Counted from the stretch's first letter, positions 10,035-18,936 are shown. The stretch: DNA of 19,266 nt from an uncultured Phycisphaerae bacterium (GCA_913046275.1 CAJWSE010000005.1:1-19266), one strand, 5' to 3'. Program-made: numbers and translations. Notes: generated by a model from the letters alone, not told the origin.

Positions 10035-10950
10035 TACGATCATGCAGAACATCGTTTTCGCGGGGATTCGGCAACCGCTCACTGACTTCCTCGAGCATTT
10101 TCTTTGTTTCTTCGTCAAGCTCTTTTGGAGCAATTATATGTATTACGGCGTAAAAATCGCCTGTTTTCCCTGAAGAAGCAACACAGCCCTTGCCCTTCAC
10201 TCGTAAACGTGCGCTGCTGGAAACACCCGGAGGGATCGACATATCAACCGTACCACCAAGAGGTAGTGGCAATGTGACTTTCGTACCAAGCGCAGCTTCA
10301 GCAATGTTTAAATCCACATCCATCTCAACATCTAAACCATTGCGCTGATAGGTTGGATGACCGCCTACTGAGACCGTCACAATCATATCGCCACACGATC
10401 CACCCATCACGCCAGGGTGCCCCTTCCCTTTAAGGCGCAGTTTTTTCCCGCTTTCTATTCCTGCCGGAATCTGCAAAGAAACCATTTCGTCACCAACCCG
10501 AATCTCTTCAACACCCCCTTTTAACGCTGTCATAAAAGTCACCGTAATAGAGGCGCTTTGGTCTTGTCCTTTTTGCGCTTGTTGCTGCCCACCTCCAAAT
10601 GGAGAGCCAGTTCCACCTCCACCAAATGCAGAGCCAAAAATGTCTGAGAAATCAACAGCTTGCCCATATTCACTACCTGGCCCGCGGCCTTGAGACCAGC
10701 GAGGATCACCACGAAAACCGCCTGCACTAGGACCTGCTGAGCCAAACTGATCGTAGACCTTCCTCTTTTCAGCATCAGACAAAGTATCGTACGCCTCTTG
10801 CACTTCAGCAAATTTTGTCGCTGCATCATCGGCTTTATTCACATCCGGATGGTACTTGCGAGCAAGTTTCCGATATGCCTTTCGAATCTCATCTGCAGTC
10901 GCAGAACGGGATACTCCTAAGAGTTCATAATAATCATTTGATGCTGCCAT
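10027..10950 (-). CDS. DnaJ-family co-chaperone, CbpA type without zinc fingers
   Basis: The protein has 307 residues from the ATG at 10950. It begins with a complete J domain ([25 protein letters not shown] at residues 34-36, [17 protein letters not shown]), which would stimulate DnaK ATPase. A Gly-rich linker follows (about 70-125), then the two beta-barrel substrate-binding domains ([21 protein letters not shown] and [22 protein letters not shown]). The four-CxxCxGxG zinc-finger region of true DnaJ is absent, so it is a class II (CbpA-like) co-chaperone. The frame is open for 38 more codons upstream, but these run into the tatC region and do not resemble the family. A -10-like TATACT lies at 10977-10972 before the start. 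The gene is divergent from tatC and overlaps queC. Confidence 0.93.
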
Positions 10951-11013
10951 AAATCCTCTAGTAGAACAAGCAGTATACATGCTTCGAGTTCCGTTATCCT
11001 GTACGTACTTTCC

Positions 11014-11982
11014 ATGGAAAATGTTCACAATATAGACAGCGGCACCATGTCTCTCGGAGACCATCTTGAAGAGCTTCGAAAACGAATTATCTGGTGCATC
11101 ATCCCGCCTATCCCATTAGCTGTGCTGTTCTTTTTATTTGCAGATCACATTGTTCGCTGGTTTCTTATTCCTCTCTACACCGTACTTGAAGATCATGGCT
11201 TGCCTACACAAGTGCAAGTACTGAGTCCACCAGAATTTTTAATAGCAGAAATGAAAATTGCTTTTGGAGCTGCAATCCTCACGGCAGGCCCTTGGATTTT
11301 GTATCAAGTCTGGAGATTTGTATCTCCTGGTCTCCATAAACATGAACGACGATTTGTGTACTTCTTAATTCCATTCAGTACCTTCCTTGGCGCCATTGGA
11401 CTTGCACTCATGTACTTTGTAATGTTACCGGTGATTTTAGATTTCATGGTTACACTCGCAGGGAATGTTGAGATCGATACCACAGCTATCGTCTCTGGTG
11501 AAAGTATCTCCACAATGCAATACCCCGTCTTAGAAGCAGCGCCTGAATCTGCCGCAGCGGGAGATGCTTGGGTTAAAATTCCAGAAGGCATTTTAACTGT
11601 AGCAGTTCCTTCTTCAGATGCAAGTCAGCTTGACACATTGACAATACCTATGAGTCATGGTTCCCTTATCTCTCAACAATTTCAGTTAAGCAGTTACCTA
11701 GGCTTTGTCATTCTCCTTATGTTTGCTATTGCCACTGCTTTCCAGTTACCGATGGTGATGCTGCTCCTTGGATGGCTTGGAATCGCTAATCCGGATTGGC
11801 TGAGATCGAATAGAAGATATGCATTGCTCATTTTGGCAATTGTATCTGCATTGATTACACCTCAAGATATTATTTCCATGCTCATGATGCTAGTACCGCT
11901 CTACTTACTCTATGAACTTGGTATTCAACTCATTGTGTGGGTACCTATGAGCCGAGTTGCGGGCGATACCGATGCTGAGTGA
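11014..11982 (+). CDS. tatC: Sec-independent translocase subunit TatC with an enlarged periplasmic loop
   Basis: TatC is the membrane receptor that binds twin-arginine signal peptides. The 322-residue protein has the N-terminal motif LGDHLEELRKRI and six hydrophobic segments (about 25-48, 83-103, 113-148, 228-257, 269-281, 286-310). Conserved pieces include GPWILYQVWRFVSPGL, FQLPMVMLLLGWLGI and ITPQDIISMLMMLVPLYLLYELG. Most TatC proteins have about 250 residues. Here the loop between segments 3 and 4 spans about residues 150-226 instead of roughly 20, adding a Ser/Thr/Ala/Glu-rich section. The start at 11014 is an ATG; another ATG at 11047 (MSLGDHLEELR) is equally plausible by family alignment. 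No tatA or tatB is in the window. The stop overlaps the start of tadA, suggesting co-expression. Confidence 0.95.
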   Translation: MENVHNIDSGTMSLGDHLEELRKRIIWCIIPPIPLAVLFFLFADHIVRWFLIPLYTVLEDHGLPTQVQVLSPPEFLIAEMKIAFGAAILTAGPWILYQVWRFVSPGLHKHERRFVYFLIPFSTFLGAIGLALMYFVMLPVILDFMVTLAGNVEIDTTAIVSGESISTMQYPVLEAAPESAAAGDAWVKIPEGILTVAVPSSDASQLDTLTIPMSHGSLISQQFQLSSYLGFVILLMFAIATAFQLPMVMLLLGWLGIANPDWLRSNRRYALLILAIVSALITPQDIISMLMMLVPLYLLYELGIQLIVWVPMSRVAGDTDAE

Positions 11983-12421
11983 TGAGGAGATGATGAGGCA
12001 TGCTATTAGACTTGCCAAACAAGCTATGACTATGGACGAAGTGCCAATCGGCGCCGTCGTATTTTGTCAAAATAAAATTGTCGGCGAAGGGTTTAATACA
12101 AAAGAAACTATGAACAGCCCTACTCGGCATGCCGAAATCAACGCGATTGAGGATGCAGCAAAAAAACTCGGAAGATGGAGGCTGCACGATTGTACAATTG
12201 TTGTGACTCTTGAGCCTTGTGCGATGTGCGCTGGCGCTCTAGTAAATTCAAGAATTGATCGCGTAGTTTTTGGCGCTAGCGATCAGAAATCGGGTGCTTG
12301 CAGAACATTATTTAAAATTGCAGATGATCCAAGATTGAACCATCGGTGCCATGTTCTTGGCGGGGTGCTGGAAGGCGAATGCATTGAGCTTTTGCAATCT
12401 TTTTTTAAACCTCGCCGTTAA
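11972..12421 (+). CDS. tadA: tRNA-specific adenosine deaminase
   Basis: TadA deaminates A34 of tRNA-Arg(ACG) to inosine. The 149-residue protein carries the cytidine-deaminase zinc motifs HAEIN (His ligand and catalytic Glu) and TLEPCAMCAGAL (two Cys ligands). The TadA-specific downstream signature is also present: VVFGASDQKSGACRTLF, LNHRCHVLGGVLEGECIELLQSFF. The spacing and C-terminus match TadA rather than guanine or cytosine deaminase. The start chosen is the ATG at 11972 (MLSDEEMMRHAI), which overlaps the tatC stop by 11 bases; an ATG at 11990 is also possible. The 3' end overlaps the convergent truD by 17 bases. Confidence 0.95.
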   Translation: MLSDEEMMRHAIRLAKQAMTMDEVPIGAVVFCQNKIVGEGFNTKETMNSPTRHAEINAIEDAAKKLGRWRLHDCTIVVTLEPCAMCAGALVNSRIDRVVFGASDQKSGACRTLFKIADDPRLNHRCHVLGGVLEGECIELLQSFFKPRR

Positions 12422-13595
12422 GCAAGTAGTCAACAACGACTGTTGCATAACTACCTGCGGGCAAAATAAATGAAAGTTCGACGAAATCTTTGTGCTTTTT
12501 CATCGAAATTTGCTTCACAGGCACACGCAGTGGCCGCCGTGCACCAAGCGCTTTTTTTTTCATCCGTTGCAAATGTTCGGGCCCAATATTGTATCTTCGC
12601 AATTCAGATTGCTCAATCTTCAAAACATCGCGGGAGGGCAATCGCATCTTTTCACCCCAAAGCGGTCCCGTTGGCGAAATTTCAAACGAATCAATACGAT
12701 TTTTAATGTTCAGCGATTGAGCATCTTCATCAGACACTTCAAAGGTTCGTCCACCACCTTCGTGCTTCCAAGCAAGATCTCCGACAAGAAGTTTATTCCA
12801 CGTACCATCAGTAATCCTCTTGGATAGTACCTCATTAAAAATCATTGACTGAAATGCATTAACACATAATTTTAAAAGTGCACGAGGAATTTTATTGCAT
12901 GCCTGCTTTGCATCTTTGCCTTTTACAAACTGCTCAAGAATATTTCGTTGCGCTGGCTGTCCAAAAGGCCAGGCGTCCATTGCTTGCTGATATTCGCCAT
13001 CCATGGCTAATTGGTTATGAGCCTCTCCCCCTTGTAGTAAGCAATTTGCAAGTGAATCCCAATCACAAAGTAACCATAGGCGTCCAATATCAGCATTATC
13101 TCCTCGATTTCCAAATCGCTGTGGACCGAATGCATTAGGAAGACCATGCGCAGCTAGCCTCTCAAGGCGCTGCTGTATACAAGGGTAAAACTGAGATTCG
13201 ATTTCGCGCAAGCGAATCTTAAATTGGTTACCTTTAAGATGTCCAAGGCGCAACTTATTGGAATGCCTCGAATAAGAGAGAATGTTAATTTGATCAATTG
13301 AGTCTGGAACAGACATACTTTGACCAGGCAAATATAGCGAGAGCTGTTGCGTTGTTTTTGCTGTAAAATCTTTTCTGCCAGCGCAACCAATATCACGTGG
13401 CTGAATCCCAAAATATCTTGCAATCTGCCTAATCAATTCATCATGCGAACAGTTTGTTTTTTGTACTGTTAGATAAAGATGTTCACCTTCACCTAAAGGT
13501 GTATAAAGTGGCACTTCATCTACGACAAAATCTTCTGCCATTGACTTCAGTACACCATGAATTGATTTGTTCGTATTATTCCCAGCCAAAATCAT
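12405..13595 (-). CDS. truD: tRNA pseudouridine synthase TruD
   Basis: TruD makes pseudouridine 13 in tRNA (in E. coli tRNA-Glu). From the ATG at 13595 the protein has 396 residues. It shows AEDFVVDEVP, GEGEHLYLTVQK, the catalytic motif CAGRKDFTAKTTQ with Asp76, and NAFGPQRFGNRGDNADIGR. The middle part contains a helical insertion typical of TruD, followed by AFQSMIFNEVLSKRI, GPLWGEKMRLPS and a basic C-terminus. In-frame ATGs at 13607 and 13619 are alternatives; all overlap the end of the upstream bifunctional-nuclease gene (stop at 13576), so the two are probably co-translated. A run of nine T (12552-12560 on plus) encodes three lysines at RMKKKALG. The 3' end overlaps tadA. Confidence 0.94.
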   Translation of the reverse strand: MILAGNNTNKSIHGVLKSMAEDFVVDEVPLYTPLGEGEHLYLTVQKTNCSHDELIRQIARYFGIQPRDIGCAGRKDFTAKTTQQLSLYLPGQSMSVPDSIDQINILSYSRHSNKLRLGHLKGNQFKIRLREIESQFYPCIQQRLERLAAHGLPNAFGPQRFGNRGDNADIGRLWLLCDWDSLANCLLQGGEAHNQLAMDGEYQQAMDAWPFGQPAQRNILEQFVKGKDAKQACNKIPRALLKLCVNAFQSMIFNEVLSKRITDGTWNKLLVGDLAWKHEGGGRTFEVSDEDAQSLNIKNRIDSFEISPTGPLWGEKMRLPSRDVLKIEQSELRRYNIGPEHLQRMKKKALGARRPLRVPVKQISMKKHKDFVELSFILPAGSYATVVVDYLLNGEV

Positions 13596-14013
13596 CAGGC
13601 GATTCATATGAATCGACATCTTTTTCTACTTCCTCAAGCACTTTGTCTTCGACAAAAATGGGCACATTCATAGAAATGCCAAGTGCAATCGCATCTGATG
13701 GACGTGAATCCACTACAAACTCTTCAACTCCATTATCCAATAACAATTTTGCATAAAAAGTTCCACCGGTAAGATTGTCAATAATAATTTTCTTTAGGGT
13801 TCCACCGAGCGTATGCATGACTTCAGCAAGTAGTTCGTGCGTCTGCGGCCTTGGAGGCTCAACACCTTTAAGGCGACGGTCTATGGCATAAGCTTCAGGC
13901 TTACCAACAACAATAGGGAATCGCCGGTCACCATCAATTTCACGCAATTCGATGAACTGCGTGTCAGCAATTTCTCGAATCAGAATTCTGGAAAGTTCCA
14001 TTTGAACAAGCAT
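13576..14013 (-). CDS. Bifunctional nuclease family protein (DUF151)
   Basis: The protein has 145 residues from an ATG at 14013. It matches the BFN/DUF151 family along its length: [44 protein letters not shown], then [37 protein letters not shown] and [28 protein letters not shown]. Some plant family members have reported DNase and RNase activity, which gives the family its name. In bacteria the role is unclear, and no catalytic residues can be assigned here. The C-terminus is acidic and unconserved. The frame is open five more codons upstream (14028) and another ATG is at 14001. The gene is divergent from metK and overlaps truD by 20 bases. Confidence 0.9.
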   Translation of the reverse strand: MLVQMELSRILIREIADTQFIELREIDGDRRFPIVVGKPEAYAIDRRLKGVEPPRPQTHELLAEVMHTLGGTLKKIIIDNLTGGTFYAKLLLDNGVEEFVVDSRPSDAIALGISMNVPIFVEDKVLEEVEKDVDSYESPDDFGWE

Positions 14014-14063
14014 AGCAATTGATATCATACGACTCTTTGTCTATCGCCTTTTAGGCTCTTTCA

Positions 14064-14072
14064 TGCTATTAT
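14064..14072 (+). promoter_or_regulatory. Possible extended -10 promoter of metK
   Basis: TGC-TATTAT (TATTAT at 14067-14072) is an extended -10 element with a five-of-six hexamer. The start would be near 14079, leaving a leader of about 20 bases that contains an AAAGG (14087-14091) seven bases before the metK ATG, one of the few Shine-Dalgarno-like sites in the window. No -35 box is visible at the right distance, which extended -10 promoters can tolerate. Confidence 0.45.
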
Positions 14073-14098
14073 TCGGTTTAACCAATAAAGGCATAAAT

Positions 14099-15301
14099 AT
14101 GACGAATCAAACACACTTATTTACTTCAGAATCCGTCTCAATGGGACACCCGGATAAGGTTTCTGACCAAATTTCAGACTCGATTCTTGATGCCATGCTC
14201 GCTGTTGATCCAAATAGCCGAGTCGCCGTTGAAACACTCGTCACCACTGGCCTCGTTGTAGTTGCTGGTGAAGTTACCTGCGACGGATATGTTGATATTC
14301 CAAAAGTTGTTCGCGAAACTATTCGACGTATCGGATACACCGATGCGACACTTGGTTTTGATGCCGATAGCTGCGCTGTAATGGTCACACTTGACAAGCA
14401 GTCCCCAGATATCTCACAAGGTGTAGATAATGATGCTGGCCTTCATAAAGAACAAGGTGCTGGTGACCAAGGTTTAATGTTTGGATATGCGTGCAAAGAA
14501 ACCGACTCTCTCATGCCATTACCAATAGATTTGTCGCACAGACTTGTTGCAAAACATGCTGAAGTTCGAGAATCAAGAACAATTCCTGAACTTCGTCCAG
14601 ATGCAAAAAGTCAAGTCACTGTTCAGTATGATGGTCTTGAGCCAAAACGAGTGACAGCAGTGGTTCTATCGACTCAACATGGACCAATGTGGTCTGAAAA
14701 CCAAGCTGGTCTATCTGATGCAATCATCGAACATGTGATTAGACCTGTTCTCGGTGAATGGTGGAATGATGATATTACAGTACACGTAAACCCCACCGGA
14801 AAATTTGAAATCGGCGGTCCAAAGGGTGACTGTGGTCTCACGGGTCGTAAAATTATTGTTGATACTTATGGTGGGCGAGGTCGTCATGGTGGAGGCGCAT
14901 TCAGTGGAAAAGACCCTAGTAAAGTTGACCGCTCTGCTGCTTACATGGCTCGCTACATCGCGAAAAATATCGTTGCCGCCGATCTTGCCGATTGCTGCGA
15001 AGTTCAACTGAGCTATGCTATAGGAGTTGCTGAGCCGGTTTCTGTCTTTGTTGATTGCCAAGGCACTGCAAAAATAGATGAAACTACAATCTCAGAACTT
15101 GTTAAAAAGAATTTTGATTTAACTCCACACGGCATCATCCATTCACTCGGTCTGCTATCACCCATTTATGCGCATAGCGCGTACCACGGTCACTTTGGAC
15201 GCACTCCAGACGAAGGTTGCAATGGCGCTTTCTCTTGGGAAAAGACTGACAAAGCAACTATTTTAAAGAGTGCCTGCAATTGCACTACTGCAGCAAGCTA
15301 A
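14099..15301 (+). CDS. metK: S-adenosylmethionine synthetase
   Basis: MetK makes S-adenosylmethionine from methionine and ATP. The 400-residue protein spans the normal three-domain length. Signatures seen are [20 protein letters not shown] near the N-terminus, [16 protein letters not shown], and [27 protein letters not shown]; the central [31 protein letters not shown] block is fully typical. The start at 14099 ([20 protein letters not shown]) fits the family; the 12 codons upstream are promoter sequence. I see no SAM riboswitch in the short gap from the divergent bifunctional-nuclease gene. The stop TAA shares its last base with the ATG of rsmB (TAATG), coupling SAM supply with a SAM-dependent methyltransferase. 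Confidence 0.98.
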   Translation: MTNQTHLFTSESVSMGHPDKVSDQISDSILDAMLAVDPNSRVAVETLVTTGLVVVAGEVTCDGYVDIPKVVRETIRRIGYTDATLGFDADSCAVMVTLDKQSPDISQGVDNDAGLHKEQGAGDQGLMFGYACKETDSLMPLPIDLSHRLVAKHAEVRESRTIPELRPDAKSQVTVQYDGLEPKRVTAVVLSTQHGPMWSENQAGLSDAIIEHVIRPVLGEWWNDDITVHVNPTGKFEIGGPKGDCGLTGRKIIVDTYGGRGRHGGGAFSGKDPSKVDRSAAYMARYIAKNIVAADLADCCEVQLSYAIGVAEPVSVFVDCQGTAKIDETTISELVKKNFDLTPHGIIHSLGLLSPIYAHSAYHGHFGRTPDEGCNGAFSWEKTDKATILKSACNCTTAAS

Positions 15302-16599
15302 TGGATACAGATCCCCGAAGCGTCGTGACAAGGCGCCTTGCTGCACAGTTCAAACGATTTCCCACAATTGATGTAACACCTCTTCTTGTCGATACACTCA
15401 ATCCACGAGATGCTGGATTAGCAAGAGCAATTGACCATGCTGTTCACCGTCGCTGGTATTCGATTGCTACTGTTATAGCGCACGCAAGTAGTCGAAAGCT
15501 ACACTCTATTGATGCACGCGTAGGCGCAGTGCTACTAGTTGCAACAGCACAGCTTTTGTTACTTGATCGAATCCCAGACCATGCGGTGATTCACTCGGCC
15601 GTTGATTGGATAAAAAATCAAGGTGAACGACCAAGAGCGTCAGGCTTTGTTAACGCAGTACTACGTAATATTACGCGAATGCGAAATGTGAAAGTAGATC
15701 AAGGTGTCCCCCAGAATGCGTTCCACTTTTTACGAGGCGATGGGAGCGCATGGGAGTTTTCTGAACCGATTTTTGAAAGTAATTCTGCAGCTCAATATGG
15801 TTTTTCACAAAAAACCTGGAAATATATTCTTGAAGAATTTGGAGAAGAAATAGCACATACTCTTGGAGCAAATAGCCTAATTGAACCACCTATTATTGTT
15901 ACCGTCCCGAAACCTGGGCTGCTTCCTGATTCAGCAATTCCGCACTCCATTGCTGACTTTGGCGTACTTCCAAGCAATATCTCACTAGAAGATGTTTTTT
16001 CTAATGACTCAACGGTTCGTGTGCAGGATCCTACATCTGCTAATTCATTATCACTTGCTGAATCCCTGCAACCAAAACGAATACTGGATCTTTGTGCAGG
16101 ACGAGGCACAAAGACAAAGCAACTACGTGCAATGTTTCCAGAAGCAATGATTGGTGCAACTGAGCCAAATGAAGAACGACGCGCATCCTTGATCAAAGTA
16201 GCTGCTGAATTGGATGTCACTGTGTATTCACAAGAAACAAAAGGTCCTTCAGAGCCATTCGATTTAATTATTGTTGATGCACCATGTTCAAATAGCGGCG
16301 TTTTTGCTAGAAGGCCAGAAGCAAAATATCGTTACAACAAAAAAAATGTTGATTCTGTTGCAGAATTGCAACGTGCAATCTTAAGTGAAGCAGTGGAGGT
16401 GTTGCAATCCAGAGGATACCTATTGTATGCGACGTGTAGTATTGATAGCCACGAAAATGAGCAACAATCAAGTTGGCTTTCCACCAAACAAAAACTCATG
16501 AGTTGTGATCAGATAAGTATTAATCCGACAGGAACTCCTGGATCAGATCCGACTCTATGGCAAGACGGTGGTTATGCAACGCTCCTGCAAGCTACATAG
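15301..16599 (+). CDS. rsmB: RsmB-type rRNA (cytosine-C5) methyltransferase
   Basis: This 432-residue protein has an N-terminal NusB-like helical domain (about 1-130, including DAGLARAIDHAVHRRWYSI and ASGFVNAVLRNI) and a C-terminal SAM-dependent methyltransferase domain. Motif I is ILDLCAGRGTKTKQL, motif IV DAPCSNSGVFARRPEAKYR with Cys329, and motif VI YATCSIDSHENEQ with the catalytic-type Cys379. The NusB domain plus two cysteines identify the RsmB branch, which methylates C967 of 16S rRNA in E. coli. Other members of the RsmB/NOP family act on other rRNA or tRNA cytosines. Motif I departs slightly from the usual CAAPGGKT. The ATG at 15301 forms TAATG with the metK stop. Confidence 0.9.
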   Translation: MDTDPRSVVTRRLAAQFKRFPTIDVTPLLVDTLNPRDAGLARAIDHAVHRRWYSIATVIAHASSRKLHSIDARVGAVLLVATAQLLLLDRIPDHAVIHSAVDWIKNQGERPRASGFVNAVLRNITRMRNVKVDQGVPQNAFHFLRGDGSAWEFSEPIFESNSAAQYGFSQKTWKYILEEFGEEIAHTLGANSLIEPPIIVTVPKPGLLPDSAIPHSIADFGVLPSNISLEDVFSNDSTVRVQDPTSANSLSLAESLQPKRILDLCAGRGTKTKQLRAMFPEAMIGATEPNEERRASLIKVAAELDVTVYSQETKGPSEPFDLIIVDAPCSNSGVFARRPEAKYRYNKKNVDSVAELQRAILSEAVEVLQSRGYLLYATCSIDSHENEQQSSWLSTKQKLMSCDQISINPTGTPGSDPTLWQDGGYATLLQAT

Positions 16600-16601
16600 T
16601 T

Positions 16602-16631
16602 TTGTGCATCAAGTCATAGGATTGCTACAAT
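16602..16631 (+). promoter_or_regulatory. Possible promoter of the ptsN-like gene
   Basis: TTGTGC (16602-16607) and TACAAT (16626-16631) are separated by 18 bases in the 75-base gap between rsmB and the EIIA gene. The -10 matches five of six bases and the -35 three of six. Expected start near 16638, giving a leader of about 37 bases. The gene may also be read through from metK-rsmB. Confidence 0.3.
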
Positions 16632-16674
16632 CATCCGCTTAATACTTTAGTATCTTTTAGATGGGAATTTACAC

Positions 16675-17142
16675 ATGAACCTTATTGAACTGCTGCGTGA
16701 AAATACAATATGTGCTCCACTACAAGCAACTGATCGGCAAGGTGCTATTAGCGAACTCGTAGATCTTCTTTCTGAACAAGGATGTATTCAAGATAGCGAA
16801 ACAATTAAACAAGTTGTTTGGGAACGAGAGCTGCAAAGAACAACTGGCATTGGTGAAGGACTAGCAATTCCGCATGGAAGATGTGATAAATTAAAAAACA
16901 TGGTCATGGCCATGGGCAGGCCTTCTACTCCAATTGATTTTGCAAGTCCTGACAAGCGCCCTGTTCAACTTATCATTTTGCTTGTCTCGCCAACAGAAAA
17001 CACTTCAGATCATATCCAAGCGCTAGGAAGAATCAGCCGGCTAATGGTTGATCGAGTATTCCGCGAAGCAGCCTATTCAACAAATAGCGCGGCCGAGCTA
17101 TTTGATCTTTTTAAAAAATCACTTACAACTTCATCCGTCTGA
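16675..17142 (+). CDS. ptsN: PTS EIIA type-2 domain protein (PtsN-like)
   Basis: The 155-residue protein is a single EIIA domain of the fructose/nitrogen (type 2) phosphotransferase family. The phosphorylated histidine is expected to be H67 in GEGLAIPHGRC. Flanking family signs are AISELVDLLSEQG, WERELQRTTGIG, PIDFASPDKRPVQLIILLVSP and HIQALGRISRLM. Stand-alone proteins of this kind usually regulate other proteins according to phosphorylation state and do not carry sugars. No EI, HPr, EIIB/C or rpoN gene is in the window, so partners and role are unknown and the gene symbol is by resemblance only. The ATG at 16675 has only a weak GGGA upstream. The gene converges on the polyferredoxin gene with 12 bases between stops. 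Confidence 0.88.
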   Translation: MNLIELLRENTICAPLQATDRQGAISELVDLLSEQGCIQDSETIKQVVWERELQRTTGIGEGLAIPHGRCDKLKNMVMAMGRPSTPIDFASPDKRPVQLIILLVSPTENTSDHIQALGRISRLMVDRVFREAAYSTNSAAELFDLFKKSLTTSSV

Positions 17143-17154
17143 ATAAACCTAAAA

Positions 17155-18936
17155 CTACTTCTCTTGCTTTTTATTTTTCTGTATTTTTTTTGCTTGGTCC
17201 ATGGCCTGCAAGGATTTTTCTCTCTGACCATTTTTATCTAGTGTTCGAGAAAGAAGCATCCACATTGCTGGATCATTTACATAATCTTGAACCAAAATAG
17301 AAGCTAGATATACGGCTTCCTCAGAATTGCCAAATTCCGACTCCAATAGCGCCCATTGTATTCGTAATCTTTTCGATTTCGGATTATGCTTCACAGCGAC
17401 TTTAGAAGCAGCAATTGCATCTTGATAGGAACCCTCACGTTTTAACCAACCGATATAGTCTTCCCAAACAAGTTCCCAGTGCGGATTTAGCTCTAATCGT
17501 TTTGCATAATGATCCTGGATTGGCGAAAACTGCGCATGGTACTGCAGATTTTGCCCAATCAGCATTGTGGATACTTCATCCTGTCCTACACGTGCATCGA
17601 TCCTTCTATACAGTCGAAGCGCTTCTTCAAACTGTAGCTCATCATCATGGTGTCGAGCCACTATGCGATCGACGTTGGGGTTACTCGCAAACGCAATACC
17701 TCCATCTTGAATGGGGCTGGAAATTTTGTAATATGACAGCGCTCTATTCGTTTCACCTTTTGCGCTTGCATAATTGCCAAGCCCAATCAGTGATTGAATA
17801 GTCACGCTATGCATAAGAAAAAGAAACATAGTGAGCCCTAAAAAAATGAATACCATTCCTGATCTAGATGTTTTACCATGTAATTTCAATTGTATTTTAT
17901 GAAATCGAACATTGGTCAATGAAAGCACTTTCCATGTTTTCCAAATCGACCAAGTCGTAACCAATGACATGCCAACCGCCATAAGCATCGGTATTATTGC
18001 ATACAAACTTCTAAAGGCAAAGAATCCCAGCACAAATATAATTGATATGAATAATTCTTCTGCGAATGTTAAGTCGTAAGATCGCCTATTGGTTCTTTTC
18101 AAAATAGCATTAGAGCCAAAGCCAATGCTCAAAGCATCGTTCGGACAGGCATCAATGCAATCCATTATTTTCATGCACCCACTATCAATTACCATCCCAT
18201 GGAGTTTGACTTCTTCGTTTACGCGAATATTTGACGTGCATGCAGCGGTACATTTCCCGCATTGGCCACAATTTTCATTTACTCGAACGCGCATCGGTGA
18301 GGCTTTATCAAATGGCTTAAAAAATCCACCATATGGACAACCATATGTACAAAAGCCTTTAGCCCCAAGGACATACACGGTTGCAAAACCGCAAATGAAT
18401 AAAAAAGGAACTGCAACAATTGGAGATGCAAATGTGCCCCAATAATCTTCAGTGAGAAATTCACTCCTAATACTTGGGAAAGGAAGTCGAGCGATGGCAA
18501 ACCTGTAGACCAAAGGCCAAATGTACATATACATGGCAAGTACAAAAGGAAACCACATAAGGAATCGAGATCGAAATGGTTTTGGACGAATACCACACTT
18601 TCGCATAATTGAGTAGCACCAATCCTGAAGCAAAATAATATGGCAGCCCCACCCACAAAACCAACGTCCAAAAAGCAATGTTGAGAGTAGAGCCAATGCA
18701 AAGAATATTGCACCGGTATTTACCACACCATTTTTTACAAATTCCATCCCCTCTGAGGGCTCTATAGGAGCAAGTGTTTTACCACCAAACCAATCAAAGT
18801 GATTACCAAGTACCCAAAGAACTATATGTATGATGATAAGTAGCTGTACTGTTAGTAATACCACCCAACGTAATTTAAAGTGCGATTTCTTGGGTAGCAC
18901 TTTTAATGAAATGTCATTGTTTTTTTCATCTAGCAC
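17155..18936 (-). CDS. Membrane polyferredoxin (NapH/CcoG-like) fused to C-terminal TPR repeats
   Basis: This 593-residue protein starts with a GTG at 18936, because a stop lies eight codons upstream and no ATG is in frame nearby. The N-terminal part resembles NapH/CcoG/NosR-type membrane ferredoxins. It has hydrophobic segments (about 24-46, 73-92, 126-146, 168-190) with cysteine pairs GRWFCGWGCHIILLQDW (C94, C98) and GFCTYGCPYGGFF (C196, C200). A 4Fe-4S motif C223-C226-C229-C233 follows, and then a second motif with C254, C260 and C264-P, in which the expected fourth cysteine is Ile257. Three more hydrophobic stretches (about 295-383) precede a soluble TPR-like region (about 390-583, for example EEALRLYRRIDARV, YQDAIAASKVAVKHNP, NSEEAVYLASILVQDY). 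Electron transfer at the membrane, perhaps with quinol or in metal or cofactor maturation, is likely from the family. The exact partner is unknown. Confidence 0.85.
   Translation of the reverse strand: MLDEKNNDISLKVLPKKSHFKLRWVVLLTVQLLIIIHIVLWVLGNHFDWFGGKTLAPIEPSEGMEFVKNGVVNTGAIFFALALLSTLLFGRWFCGWGCHIILLQDWCYSIMRKCGIRPKPFRSRFLMWFPFVLAMYMYIWPLVYRFAIARLPFPSIRSEFLTEDYWGTFASPIVAVPFLFICGFATVYVLGAKGFCTYGCPYGGFFKPFDKASPMRVRVNENCGQCGKCTAACTSNIRVNEEVKLHGMVIDSGCMKIMDCIDACPNDALSIGFGSNAILKRTNRRSYDLTFAEELFISIIFVLGFFAFRSLYAIIPMLMAVGMSLVTTWSIWKTWKVLSLTNVRFHKIQLKLHGKTSRSGMVFIFLGLTMFLFLMHSVTIQSLIGLGNYASAKGETNRALSYYKISSPIQDGGIAFASNPNVDRIVARHHDDELQFEEALRLYRRIDARVGQDEVSTMLIGQNLQYHAQFSPIQDHYAKRLELNPHWELVWEDYIGWLKREGSYQDAIAASKVAVKHNPKSKRLRIQWALLESEFGNSEEAVYLASILVQDYVNDPAMWMLLSRTLDKNGQREKSLQAMDQAKKIQKNKKQEK

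Noticed and set aside
14046..14056. GCCT-TTT-AGGC near the metK promoter as a riboswitch or terminator element
   Set aside because: A four-base stem alone in an 85-base gap is too short, lies upstream of the predicted start, and shows no SAM riboswitch features.
15792..16220. Open frame of 142 codons on the minus strand inside rsmB
   Set aside because: It is antisense to methyltransferase motif I and lacks any recognisable pattern.
18279..18713. Open frame of 144 codons, hydrophobic, on the minus strand
   Set aside because: It is a different frame of the polyferredoxin's membrane region; hydrophobicity arises from shifted codons, and the real frame has the Cys motifs.
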